Positions 1 through 7,238 of a DNA stretch of 64,000 nt are shown here, piece by piece. The notes beneath the pieces were generated by a model. That model was not told where the DNA came from. It saw nothing but the letters and a program-made list of their open reading frames with translations, and did no database searches. The stretch is taken from the NCBI RefSeq assembly GCF_015752315.1, contig NZ_JADOVJ010000001.1, positions 1,240,001-1,304,000 of the forward strand. The letters are read 5' to 3'. Each line of letters begins with the position of its first letter. Within the stretch, counting starts at the first letter, position 1. Origin of the DNA: Nocardioides luteus (lineage in GTDB: Bacteria; Actinomycetota; Actinomycetes; Propionibacteriales; Nocardioidaceae). A program made the translations under genes and the position numbers.

Positions 1-708
1 GGCCGCCTGCTTGAGCCGGTCGGCGTTCATGTCGCCGACGATGACGGTGGCGGCACCGAGCAGCTGCGCCGAGTACGCCGCGGCGAGCCCGACCGGGCCC
101 GCGCCCGCCACATAGACCGTCGACCCGGTCGTGACACCGGCGGTGTAGGCGCCGTGGTAGCCGGTCGGGAAGATGTCGGAGAGCATCGTCAGGTCGAGGA
201 TCTTCTCCAGGGCCTGGTCGCGGTCGGGGAACTTGAGCAGGTTGAAGTCGGCGAACGGGACCATCACGTACTCCGCCTGGCCACCGAGCCAGCCGCCCAT
301 GTCCACATAGCCGTACGCCGCACCGGCCCGTGCCGGGTTCACGTTGAGGCAGATGCCGGTCTTGCCCTCGTTGCACATGCGACAACGACCGCACGCGATG
401 TTGAACGGGACCGAGCAGATGTCACCCACCTCGTGGAAGAGGACGTCGTCGCCGATCTCGACGATCTCGCCGGTGATCTCGTGGCCGAGGGTCTGACCGA
501 CCGGGGCGGTCGTCCGGCCGCGGACCATGTGCTGGTCGCTGCCGCAGATGTTGCTGGTCACGAGCTTGAGGATCACTGCATGCGGTGCCGCACGCTTGAT
601 GCCGAGGCCGCTGACGACATCCTGGGGGAGCTCCAGCTTCGGGTAGTCGATGGTCTCGACGGCCACCTCGCCCGGCCCCTTGTAGACGACGACTCTGTTG
701 TCTGCCAT
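1..708 (-). CDS. fdhA: Glutathione-independent formaldehyde dehydrogenase (partial)
   Basis: Zinc-dependent medium-chain dehydrogenase that oxidises formaldehyde to formate with NAD. The first 236 residues are present and the gene runs off the left edge of the window. The fragment shows the catalytic zinc motif NICGSDQHM (Cys55), the GHEITGE motif (His76, Glu77), the four-cysteine structural zinc loop (Cys106, 109, 112, 120) and the start of the Rossmann domain (VYVAGAGPVGLAA). The sequence closely follows the Pseudomonas putida FdhA type as I remember it, including PARAGAAYGYVDMGG. The ATG has an AGGAAGAAGAG Shine-Dalgarno region. Lying divergent from iclR and close to gbcAB, it fits removal of formaldehyde released by betaine demethylation. 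Substrate is inferred from family and context. Confidence 0.93.
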   Translation of the reverse strand, partial: MADNRVVVYKGPGEVAVETIDYPKLELPQDVVSGLGIKRAAPHAVILKLVTSNICGSDQHMVRGRTTAPVGQTLGHEITGEIVEIGDDVLFHEVGDICSVPFNIACGRCRMCNEGKTGICLNVNPARAGAAYGYVDMGGWLGGQAEYVMVPFADFNLLKFPDRDQALEKILDLTMLSDIFPTGYHGAYTAGVTTGSTVYVAGAGPVGLAAAYSAQLLGAATVIVGDMNADRLKQAA

Positions 709-766
709 GGCGTCTCTTCTTCCTGCCCCCGGATGGGGGCGTCCGGCGTTCTCAGGTTGCAGAAGA

Positions 767-803
767 TGTTTCTTATAGCGAAACAGCAGCGCTATATGAA
801 ACA
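767..803. promoter_or_regulatory. Long dyad operator upstream of fdhA
   Basis: Arms TGTTTCTTATAGCG (767-780) and CGCTATATGAAACA (790-803) are inverted repeats with one mismatch in 14 positions. The outer GTTTC/GAAAC boxes are 25 bases apart. A nested GTTTC-N7-GAAAC lies at 768-784. It sits in the fdhA-iclR divergent region and is a plausible site for the neighbouring IclR protein. Confidence 0.6.
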
Positions 804-948
804 AACTAGACCGTCGAACGCGTCGGCATCAAGACCCTCGTTCGACCGATTTCGCGGCTCGCGCGGCGGCGTCTGATCGCTCGCGCCGCGCCTACCCGGC
901 AGTAGGGGGTGACCAGGGCGATCTGGCAAGGAGGCATACTGTTTCAGC

Positions 949-1731
949 ATGAGCAACACGAGCGAAACACGGAGCACGACCGTTCACTCAGTGGACCGAG
1001 CCATCTCCATCCTCCAGGTGCTCGCCCGTCGGGGGGCTGTCGGAGTCACGCCGATCTCCGAGGAGCTGGGGGTGCACAAGTCCACCGTCTTCCGGTTGCT
1101 GGCCACTCTCGAGGCCCGCGGGCTGGTGGAGCAGAGCGCGAGTCGAGGCGACTATCAGCTCGGCTACGGCGTCATCCAGCTGGCCGCCGGCGCCACCCGC
1201 AAGCACGACATCTCGGTCACCAGTCGACCGATCTGCATGGCCCTGGCCGACGCGGTCGGCGAGACCGTCAACATCGTCATCAACGACGGTGAGGAGGCCA
1301 TCACGATCGACCAGGTGATCGGGAGTGCGGAGATCACCTCGGTCAACTGGGTCGGGCAGCGGAGCCCCCTGCACACGACCGCGTCCGGCAAGGTCTTCCT
1401 CGCCGCGATGTCGCCGGAGGACCGCCGGCGGATCATCGAGGGTGGGCTCGAGCGCTACACGGAGCAGACGGTGGTCGACCCGGTGCTCCTGGAGGAGCAG
1501 CTCACCGAGTTCAGGAAGCTCGGCTATGCCTACTCGGCCGACGAGCACGAGATCGGTCTCACCGGGGTGGCTGCGCCGATCCGTTCCCTGGGGGGCGGCG
1601 TGATCGCCGCCGTGGTGGCCTCGGGTCCGTCGTTCCGGATCACGTCCGAGAAGGTGCCCGAGCTGGCCGAGCACGTGCTCGCCGCGGCGGCCGCGATCTC
1701 CGAGCGGAACGGCTTCCCCAAGGCCGAGTGA
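949..1731 (+). CDS. IclR-family transcriptional regulator
   Basis: Regulator of 260 residues, normal for the family. An N-terminal winged helix-turn-helix (about residues 13-75, with LGVHKSTVFRLLATLE as recognition region) is followed by the IclR effector-binding domain to the C-terminus. The ATG at 949 has AAGGAGG at 928-934, a somewhat long spacing of 14 bases. It lies between fdhA (divergent) and gbcA (same strand), so control of betaine demethylation and formaldehyde oxidation is likely. A GTTTC-N18-GAAAC pair spans its own start codon (941-968), which suggests autoregulation. The effector is unknown. Confidence 0.92.
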   Translation: MSNTSETRSTTVHSVDRAISILQVLARRGAVGVTPISEELGVHKSTVFRLLATLEARGLVEQSASRGDYQLGYGVIQLAAGATRKHDISVTSRPICMALADAVGETVNIVINDGEEAITIDQVIGSAEITSVNWVGQRSPLHTTASGKVFLAAMSPEDRRRIIEGGLERYTEQTVVDPVLLEEQLTEFRKLGYAYSADEHEIGLTGVAAPIRSLGGGVIAAVVASGPSFRITSEKVPELAEHVLAAAAAISERNGFPKAE

Positions 1732-1761
1732 CCTGCCCAGGCCGAGGCGAGGATCGGCCCC

Positions 1762-1800
1762 CGAAGTGGCCCGCATGCCTGCTGCATGCGGGCCACTTCG
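1762..1800 (+). terminator. Strong hairpin after iclR
   Basis: A perfect 17-bp stem (CGAAGTGGCCCGCATGC, 1762-1778, with its complement at 1784-1800) closes a 5-base loop 30 bases after the iclR stop. No T-run follows, as is common for actinobacterial terminators. It separates iclR from the gbcAB promoter. Confidence 0.75.
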
Positions 1801-1882
1801 CGTCGGCAGTAAAGCCCGTGTAAATCCTGCTGGCGAATCCAGATCGACCCGTTGACAGCGTCTTCTCACGCGCGGCAGAATC

Positions 1883-1917
1883 GTTTCGCGCTACGCAGTA
1901 GTTGTGCAGAGTGAAAC
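1883..1917. promoter_or_regulatory. GTTTC-N25-GAAAC operator upstream of gbcA
   Basis: GTTTC at 1883-1887 and GAAAC at 1913-1917 have the same 25-base spacing as the fdhA operator. The 13-base arms match at 9 positions. It lies about 70 bases before the chosen gbcA start, a position suited to IclR control. Confidence 0.5.
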
Positions 1918-1987
1918 ACCCGCCGTCTGGCGGACCGCCGTATCTGAACCCGGAAACCTGCCCGGTTTGAGCGTGGGAGACATCAAC

Positions 1988-3247
1988 GTGACGCGAATGA
2001 GCATCGAATCGACGCCTGTGGATCTGGCGTCCTTGGCGGACGAGCGTGCAGCCGGTTTCGGGCTGGAGGCGCCTTTCTACACGAGCCCGGAGGTCTACGA
2101 GCAGGATCTCGATCTCATCTTCGGTCAGCACTGGATCTTCGCTGTCGCCGAGGCGGAGATCCCGGACCCGGGTGACTACGTGACCGTCGACCTGGGACCC
2201 CACTCCGTGATCGTCGTCCGCGACGACGACGAGAACGTCCGCGCCTTCCGCAACGTCTGCCGTCACCGCGGGTCTCGACTGCTCCAGTCGGGCTGCGGCT
2301 CGATCGGCAACATCGTGTGCCCCTATCACCAGTGGACCTACCGCGTCGACGGCAGCCTGATCTTCGCCGAGTCGCAGGCCGGCACCTTCGAGTACGACAA
2401 GTTCGGGCTCAAGCCGGTGAACGTGCGTGCGGTCGGCGGGCTGGTCTTCCTCTGCCTGGCCGACGAGCCGCCGGCCGACTTCGACGACGTCAGCAAGGTC
2501 ATCGAGCCCTACCTGAAGCCCTACGACCTGGCCTCGGCGAAGATCGCCCACCAGACCGACATCGTGGAGGAGGGCAACTGGAAGCTGGTGATGGAGAACA
2601 ACCGCGAGTGCCACCACTGCGACGCCTCCCACCCCGAGCTGCTCACGGCGTACTTTCCGATCAGCCGCTACGAGGCCGAGGACGTGCCGCCGCGTCTGCA
2701 GCAGGTCTTCGAGCGCTACCAGGAGGCGCAGGCCGAGCTGGAGAAGGCCCGCGAGGTAATCGGCTTCCCGAACGGGGATCTGTGCCAGCTGGAAGGCAAA
2801 CCGACGGGGTTCCAGATCTCCCACCTTCCGCTGGACGGCGCCGGTGCCTCCTTCGGCCCCGACGGTCAGCAGCTCTGCGCGAAGCTGATGGGGTCCATCG
2901 AGGACCCGAGGTTCGGCGACCTGTCGCTGCACATGCAGCCCAACTCGTGGTTCCACTTCCTCGCCGACCACGCCGTCGTCTTCTCGGTGATCCCGCTCGC
3001 GGTCGACCGGACGCTGGTCCGCACGACCTGGCTGGTCAACCCGGAGGCCGTCGAGGGCGTCGACTACTCGGTCGAGTCGCTCACCTCCGTCTGGCGTGCC
3101 ACCAACGACCAGGACCGGGTCCTGGTCGAGGGCACCCAGCGAGGCGTGACGGACCCGGGCTACGTACCTGGTCCGTACTCAGAGGTCGAGGGTGAGGTCG
3201 ATGCATTCGTCACCTGGTACGTCCAGCGCATCCAAGCCAACGCCTAG
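1988..3247 (+). CDS. gbcA: Glycine betaine monooxygenase, Rieske oxygenase subunit
   Basis: Terminal oxygenase that demethylates glycine betaine to dimethylglycine with release of formaldehyde. It has 419 residues from the chosen GTG at 1988, which follows GGGAGA (1975-1980) at good spacing; an earlier in-frame GTG at 1904 lies inside the putative operator and was rejected. The Rieske [2Fe-2S] motif is C91-X-H93-X17-C111-X2-H114. The mononuclear iron site shows NNRECHHCDASHPE with His210 and His215. It is followed 19 bases after its stop by the reductase gbcB, matching the two-component GbcAB arrangement. A related quaternary-amine substrate (stachydrine, carnitine) is possible, but the nearby betaine transporter and formaldehyde dehydrogenase favour betaine. 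Confidence 0.9.
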   Translation: MTRMSIESTPVDLASLADERAAGFGLEAPFYTSPEVYEQDLDLIFGQHWIFAVAEAEIPDPGDYVTVDLGPHSVIVVRDDDENVRAFRNVCRHRGSRLLQSGCGSIGNIVCPYHQWTYRVDGSLIFAESQAGTFEYDKFGLKPVNVRAVGGLVFLCLADEPPADFDDVSKVIEPYLKPYDLASAKIAHQTDIVEEGNWKLVMENNRECHHCDASHPELLTAYFPISRYEAEDVPPRLQQVFERYQEAQAELEKAREVIGFPNGDLCQLEGKPTGFQISHLPLDGAGASFGPDGQQLCAKLMGSIEDPRFGDLSLHMQPNSWFHFLADHAVVFSVIPLAVDRTLVRTTWLVNPEAVEGVDYSVESLTSVWRATNDQDRVLVEGTQRGVTDPGYVPGPYSEVEGEVDAFVTWYVQRIQANA

Positions 3248-3266
3248 CCGGAGACCGGGAGGAGAC

Positions 3267-4433
3267 ATGACCATCATGGAGACCGACATCCCCGAGGTGT
3301 CGGAGCCCAACTCGTTCGGTCTGCAGAACGGCCGCCCGGCGGCCGTCCGCAGCCGGCGGAACCTGGAGCCCTGCTGGGCCGAGAGCGACGTGATGGACCT
3401 GGTGTGCAGCCAGGTGCTCGCGGTCACCCATGATGTGAAGACCTTCGTCTTCACGACCCCCGACCGGCGTCCCTTCGACTTCGAGGCGGGCCAGTTCATC
3501 ACCATCCGCGTCGAGATCGACGGCGAGCTGATGACCCGCTGCTACACGATCGCCTCGCCGCCGACCCGGCCCGACCGGTTGGCCATCACGGTCAAGCGGG
3601 TCCCCGACGGTGTGGTGTCGAACTGGCTCCACGACAACCTCGAGCCCGGCAACTGGATCTCGATGCACGCTCCGGCGGGTGCGTTCGTCCTGCCGGAGGA
3701 GGACGCCCCGAAGTACCTCTTCCTCTCGGCCGGCAGCGGCATCACCCCGGTGCTGTCGATGACGAGGACGCTCTACGACCTCGGCTCCGAGGCGGACATC
3801 CTCTTCGTCCACAGCGCGCGTACGCCGGCGGACATCATCTACCGCGGTGAGCTCGAGGCGATGGCTCGTCTGATGCCCAACCTGCGAGTGGCCGAGATCT
3901 GTGAGGGCGACGCCCCCACGGAGCGGTGGATGGGGCTGCAGGGACGCATCTCCAAGCCGGTGCTCGAGATCCTGGCACCCGACCTCGAGGAGCGCGAGAC
4001 CTACATCTGCGGTCCCGCGGGCTACATGGCTGCCGCGAAGTCGCTGCTCGAAGAGCTCGGCTACGACATGGACAAGTACCACGAGGAGAGCTTCGACTTC
4101 GGCGCTCCCGAGGTGCCTGCCCCGACGGCCGCGCCGCCGATGGAGCAGGACGCCGAGGAGGAGGCCGCTGCCGGCTTCTCGATCGAGTTCGCGCGCAGCG
4201 GGAAGATGATCACCTGTGGTCCGGACGAGACCATCCTGGAGGCTGCGATCGCCGCCGGTATGCGTCCGATGTCCGCCTGCGGCCAGGGCATGTGTGGCAC
4301 CTGCAAGGTGTCGATGCTCTCCGGCGAGGTCGACATGAAGCACAACGGCGGCATCCGGCCGAAGGAGGTCGCCAACCAGAAGGTGCTGATCTGCTGCTCC
4401 AAGCCGCTGGGCGACATCCAGCTGGACTGCTGA
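3267..4433 (+). CDS. gbcB: Glycine betaine monooxygenase, reductase subunit
   Basis: Electron-transfer partner of the Rieske oxygenase; it passes electrons from NAD(P)H through FAD and a plant-type [2Fe-2S] cluster. It has 388 residues. An FAD-binding barrel contains RCYT (91-94). A nucleotide-binding domain has AGSGITP (155-161) and the terminal CGPAGYM motif. An acidic/proline linker (about 280-302) leads to a ferredoxin domain with Cys338, Cys343, Cys346 and Cys376/377. The ATG at 3267 follows GGGAGGAG; an upstream extension to 3192 would overlap gbcA and lacks support. It forms a two-gene operon with gbcA. Confidence 0.92.
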   Translation: MTIMETDIPEVSEPNSFGLQNGRPAAVRSRRNLEPCWAESDVMDLVCSQVLAVTHDVKTFVFTTPDRRPFDFEAGQFITIRVEIDGELMTRCYTIASPPTRPDRLAITVKRVPDGVVSNWLHDNLEPGNWISMHAPAGAFVLPEEDAPKYLFLSAGSGITPVLSMTRTLYDLGSEADILFVHSARTPADIIYRGELEAMARLMPNLRVAEICEGDAPTERWMGLQGRISKPVLEILAPDLEERETYICGPAGYMAAAKSLLEELGYDMDKYHEESFDFGAPEVPAPTAAPPMEQDAEEEAAAGFSIEFARSGKMITCGPDETILEAAIAAGMRPMSACGQGMCGTCKVSMLSGEVDMKHNGGIRPKEVANQKVLICCSKPLGDIQLDC

Positions 4434-4465
4434 GACCGGCCTGCTGCGGCAGACGTACGCAGCGA

Positions 4466-4505
4466 CGGTGGCTGTCGGGTCGGTGACCCGGCCTGGCAGC
4501 CACCG
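4466..4505. terminator. Bidirectional hairpin between gbcB and gntR
   Basis: Two nested inverted repeats lie in the 77-base convergent gap: outer CGGTGGCTG (4466-4474) with CAGCCACCG (4497-4505), and inner CGGGTC (4476-4481) with GACCCG (4485-4490). The location between converging genes supports a shared terminator. Confidence 0.65.
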
Positions 4506-4510
4506 CGTGG

Positions 4511-5185
4511 TCAGAGGACCTGGCGGATCTCGCGCTCGAAGTCACCGATGTGCTCGAGGGTGAGCTTCTCGGCCCGGTCGGCGTCGCCGTCGGCCACGAC
4601 GTTGAGGAGCTGAGCCTGCTCGATGACGTGGTGGGCCAGATCGGGGAGTCGGTCGATTACCATCCACCAGATCCTGATGGCGAGGTTGTCGTACCTGATC
4701 AGGATGTCCTCGAGGTGGGGGTTGCCGCTGGACCGGTAGATCAGGCTGTGGGCCGCCTTGTCGACCTGCATCAGCGCGGTGCGGTCGCCGTCGCCCAGCT
4801 TGCCCTTGCCGATCTGGGCCGCGAGGTCGCGCATCTGCTCCCGCTGCTGCGGCGTGGCGCGCTCTGCGGCGGCACGGGACGCGTAGGGCGCGAGCTGACG
4901 CCGGATCTCGGCGATGGCGGTGAGCTCGGTCGCGTCGATGGTCGTCGCGAAGGTGCCGCGGCGGGGGAAGGAGTGGACCAGGTGGTCGGCCTCGAGGCGC
5001 TTGATCGCCTCGCGGACAGGCGTGCGGCCCATGCCGATGGCCGCCGCGATCTGGCCGTCGTTGATCGGCGCCCCCGGACGGATGTCGAGCATCACCAGGC
5101 GATCACGGATGTAGAGATAGGCCTGCTCGGCGAGTGAGGTGGCGGGCGGGTTCGCCGTCGTTGCCAGGATCTCGTCAACCGTCAT
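4511..5185 (-). CDS. GntR-family (FCD) transcriptional regulator
   Basis: Regulator with an N-terminal winged helix (about residues 15-75, including GMGRTPVREAIKRLEADHLV) and a C-terminal FCD domain, giving 224 residues from the ATG at 5185. A GTG 15 bases upstream could add five residues. The FCD domain usually binds a metal and a small carboxylate. It converges on gbcB. An imperfect palindrome of the CTNNTANATCAG type lies 51 bases before its start and recurs in front of pabB/ridA and the BCCT gene, so it probably controls itself and these neighbours. Confidence 0.9.
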   Translation of the reverse strand: MTVDEILATTANPPATSLAEQAYLYIRDRLVMLDIRPGAPINDGQIAAAIGMGRTPVREAIKRLEADHLVHSFPRRGTFATTIDATELTAIAEIRRQLAPYASRAAAERATPQQREQMRDLAAQIGKGKLGDGDRTALMQVDKAAHSLIYRSSGNPHLEDILIRYDNLAIRIWWMVIDRLPDLAHHVIEQAQLLNVVADGDADRAEKLTLEHIGDFEREIRQVL

Positions 5186-5235
5186 TGAGTCGTGCCCCAC
5201 TTGTCCGTTCCGGCCTGCGTCTTAACCATCCTAGT

Positions 5236-5247
5236 CTGATACATCAG
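5236..5247. promoter_or_regulatory. Candidate GntR operator, copy 1
   Basis: CTGATACATCAG reads almost the same on both strands (10 of 12). It lies upstream of gntR and overlaps the pabB stop codon. It matches the copies at 6546 and 7128 at 9 of 12 positions. Confidence 0.5.
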
Positions 5248-6512
5248 TCACCGGGTAGCGGCGTGCCGAACACCCGGAGCAGCCGCTCGGCCTTCCAGCC
5301 GGTCTCGGCGTACTCGTCCTCGGCGGTCGAGTGGATGGTGATCCCGCCTCCGGTACCGAGCTCCCAGGAGCCGTCGCCGGTGGTGGTGAGACTCCGGATC
5401 ACGACGCCGAGATCGGCCCGGCCGTCGGGCGCGATCCAGCCGAAGGCGCCGGAGTACACGCCGCGGGCGGTGGTCTCGACGCGCCCGATGATCTCCATGG
5501 TGCGCAGCTTCGGCGCACCCGTCATCGAGCCGGCCGGGAAGAGGGCGCGCAGCGCTCCGACGCCGGTGACGTCGTCGCGCAGCCGGCCGCGCACGGTCGT
5601 CACGAGCTGGTGGACCGACGCGTACGACTCGACCGCCATCAGCGAGGGGACCGTCACCGAGCCGGGTTCGCATACCATCGCCAGGTCGTTGCGCAGGAGG
5701 TCGACGATCATCAGGTTCTCGGCGCGGAACCGCGGGTTCGAGGCCAGGTCGCGGCGCAGCTCGTCGTCCTCGGCGGCGCTCCTCCCGCGCGGCGTGGTGC
5801 CCTTGATCGGCCGGGTCTCGATCATCCGGTCGCGGTCGATCGTGGCGTAGCGCTCGGGCGAGGAGCTGAGCAGCCGGAAGCCGTGGTGCTGGATGAAGCC
5901 CGCGTACGGGGCGGGGTTGAGGTCGCGGAGCCGCAGGTACGCGACGGCCGGGTCGACATCGTCCTGCACCTCGATCCGGTGGGTCAGGTTCACCTCGTAC
6001 GTGTTGCCGGCCCGCAGCTCCCGCTGCACCTCGTCGAAGGCTCGTGCGTAGGCGTCCGGGGTCTGGCCGGCGGGCCGCGCCGGCCGGTGTCGCGCCGGAC
6101 CGGCGGCGGGCGACGCCGGCGGGTCGACCGGGGTCGCGTGCCGCGTACGCATCCAGATCGCGTCGGGCATCGCGGGCTGTCCGGACCGGTGTGCCCTGGC
6201 CGGGAGGTCCGGGCGACAGGCGTAGCCGAGGTAGCCCACCCAGATCTCGTCCGGTGGCGTGCGAGCGAGCTCGTCCTCGAGGACCGTGAAGATGTCCGTG
6301 CCAACCAGCCCGGCCTCTCCGCCGGCATGTCGGCGCACCTCGCGCCGAGCGGCGTCGTAGGTGAGCGAGACGTCGTCGTCGCGCAGAGCGCCCATGATCG
6401 GCCGGTGGGCGGCCCCGTCCCCGGGGCCGGCGTCCAGCCAGAAGCAGCGCGGACGGGTACTCGCCATCTCGGCGAACAGGTCCGCGGTGGTCGCTGCCAT
6501 CGCCTGGGTCAT
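5244..6512 (-). CDS. pabB: Aminodeoxychorismate synthase component I-like
   Basis: Chorismate-utilising enzyme of 422 residues with a degenerate N-terminal region and a full C-terminal catalytic domain. Visible motifs are LSSSPERY, RPIKGTTPRG and GSMTGAPK. The Lys in PIKGT, which is Ala (PIAGT) in anthranilate synthase, marks the aminodeoxychorismate synthase type; this enzyme makes the p-aminobenzoate precursor of folate. The ATG at 6512 has AGGAAG. No glutamine amidotransferase or lyase gene is adjacent. It is divergent from ridA across a 61-base gap holding a putative GntR operator. A link to C1/folate demand during betaine demethylation is inference. Confidence 0.85.
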   Translation of the reverse strand: MTQAMAATTADLFAEMASTRPRCFWLDAGPGDGAAHRPIMGALRDDDVSLTYDAARREVRRHAGGEAGLVGTDIFTVLEDELARTPPDEIWVGYLGYACRPDLPARAHRSGQPAMPDAIWMRTRHATPVDPPASPAAGPARHRPARPAGQTPDAYARAFDEVQRELRAGNTYEVNLTHRIEVQDDVDPAVAYLRLRDLNPAPYAGFIQHHGFRLLSSSPERYATIDRDRMIETRPIKGTTPRGRSAAEDDELRRDLASNPRFRAENLMIVDLLRNDLAMVCEPGSVTVPSLMAVESYASVHQLVTTVRGRLRDDVTGVGALRALFPAGSMTGAPKLRTMEIIGRVETTARGVYSGAFGWIAPDGRADLGVVIRSLTTTGDGSWELGTGGGITIHSTAEDEYAETGWKAERLLRVFGTPLPGD

Positions 6513-6545
6513 GCGTCCACTTCCTGAAAGTCAACGTATCGACAA

Positions 6546-6557
6546 CTAGTATATCAG
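6546..6557. promoter_or_regulatory. Candidate GntR operator, copy 2
   Basis: CTAGTATATCAG lies in the 61-base divergent gap between pabB and ridA. It is identical to the copy at 7128-7139. Confidence 0.55.
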
Positions 6558-6573
6558 TGTTAGGGTTCCGGCC

Positions 6574-7092
6574 ATGTCGGATCGCGGGAGCAGGGTTCTG
6601 CGGCTGTTCAGCCCCCGGAGGTCGAGTGCTGCGGTGCTCGGCCCGGGCGCCGCGCTGCTCGACCTCGGTCTGACTGTCGCCGAGAACGCGCCGCCCGTCG
6701 TGACCCATGTCCCGGCGGTCCGCGCCGGGGCGCTCGTCTTCACCTCGGGGCAGCTGCCGATCCGCGACGGCGAGCTCATCGCCCGCGGCCGGGTGGGCGA
6801 CACCCTCGGTCTCGCCGACGGCCAGGCGTGTGCGCAATGGTGCGCGCTCAACGCGCTGGCCGCGATCAAGTCCGAGATCGGCGATCTCGGGCAGGTGAAG
6901 CGCATCGTCAAGGTCGTGGCGTACGTCGCCTCCGGCCCGCTCTTCACCGACCAGGCTCTGGTGGCCAACGGCGCCTCGGAGCTTCTCGGCAAGGTGTTCG
7001 GCGACGCCGGGCGACATGCGCGCTCCGCGGTCGGGGTCTCGGTGCTGCCCCTGGATGCGCCGGTCGAGCTCGAGCTCGTCGTCGAGATCTGA
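6574..7092 (+). CDS. RidA/YjgF/UK114-family protein
   Basis: Protein of 172 residues ending in a typical Rid domain (about 45-172). Features include TSGQLPIRDGE, the conserved Arg in GRHARSAVGVSVLPLDAP that contacts the carboxylate of the imine substrate, and the terminal ELELVVEI strand. RidA proteins hydrolyse reactive enamine/imine intermediates. The first 40 residues are an extra, basic N-terminal stretch; a shorter start is possible but no better ribosome site was seen. It is divergent from pabB and is followed by the betaine transporter. Its exact substrate cannot be named. Confidence 0.85.
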   Translation: MSDRGSRVLRLFSPRRSSAAVLGPGAALLDLGLTVAENAPPVVTHVPAVRAGALVFTSGQLPIRDGELIARGRVGDTLGLADGQACAQWCALNALAAIKSEIGDLGQVKRIVKVVAYVASGPLFTDQALVANGASELLGKVFGDAGRHARSAVGVSVLPLDAPVELELVVEI

Positions 7093-7103
7093 CCCTTGCC
7101 CGG

Positions 7104-7117
7104 TGTGATGCATCACA
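7104..7117. promoter_or_regulatory. Perfect palindrome in BCCT promoter region
   Basis: TGTGATGCATCACA is a perfect 14-bp palindrome 11 bases before the CTAGTATATCAG site. It resembles a CRP-type half-site pair but with a 4-base rather than 6-base centre, so the cognate factor is unknown. Confidence 0.45.
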
Positions 7118-7127
7118 TATAAGGTGA

Positions 7128-7139
7128 CTAGTATATCAG
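7128..7139. promoter_or_regulatory. Candidate GntR operator, copy 3
   Basis: CTAGTATATCAG, identical to the copy between pabB and ridA, lies about 100 bases before the BCCT start. Confidence 0.55.
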
Positions 7140-7238
7140 CGTCTGACCGCGTAGCGCCCCACTGAAGTGCCGCCACCCGGAGCCTCGATGGCACCGACAG
7201 ATGCTGCTCATCCCAAGAGCTCTCGATCGGAGTGCGTC

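Noticed and set aside
1904..1987. Earlier GTG start for gbcA
   Set aside because: It overlaps the GTTTC/GAAAC operator, lacks a ribosome site and adds residues absent from Rieske oxygenase N-termini.
7104..7117. CRP/GlxR-type binding site
   Set aside because: The spacer is 4 bases, not the 6 expected for TGTGA-N6-TCACA, so I do not name the factor.
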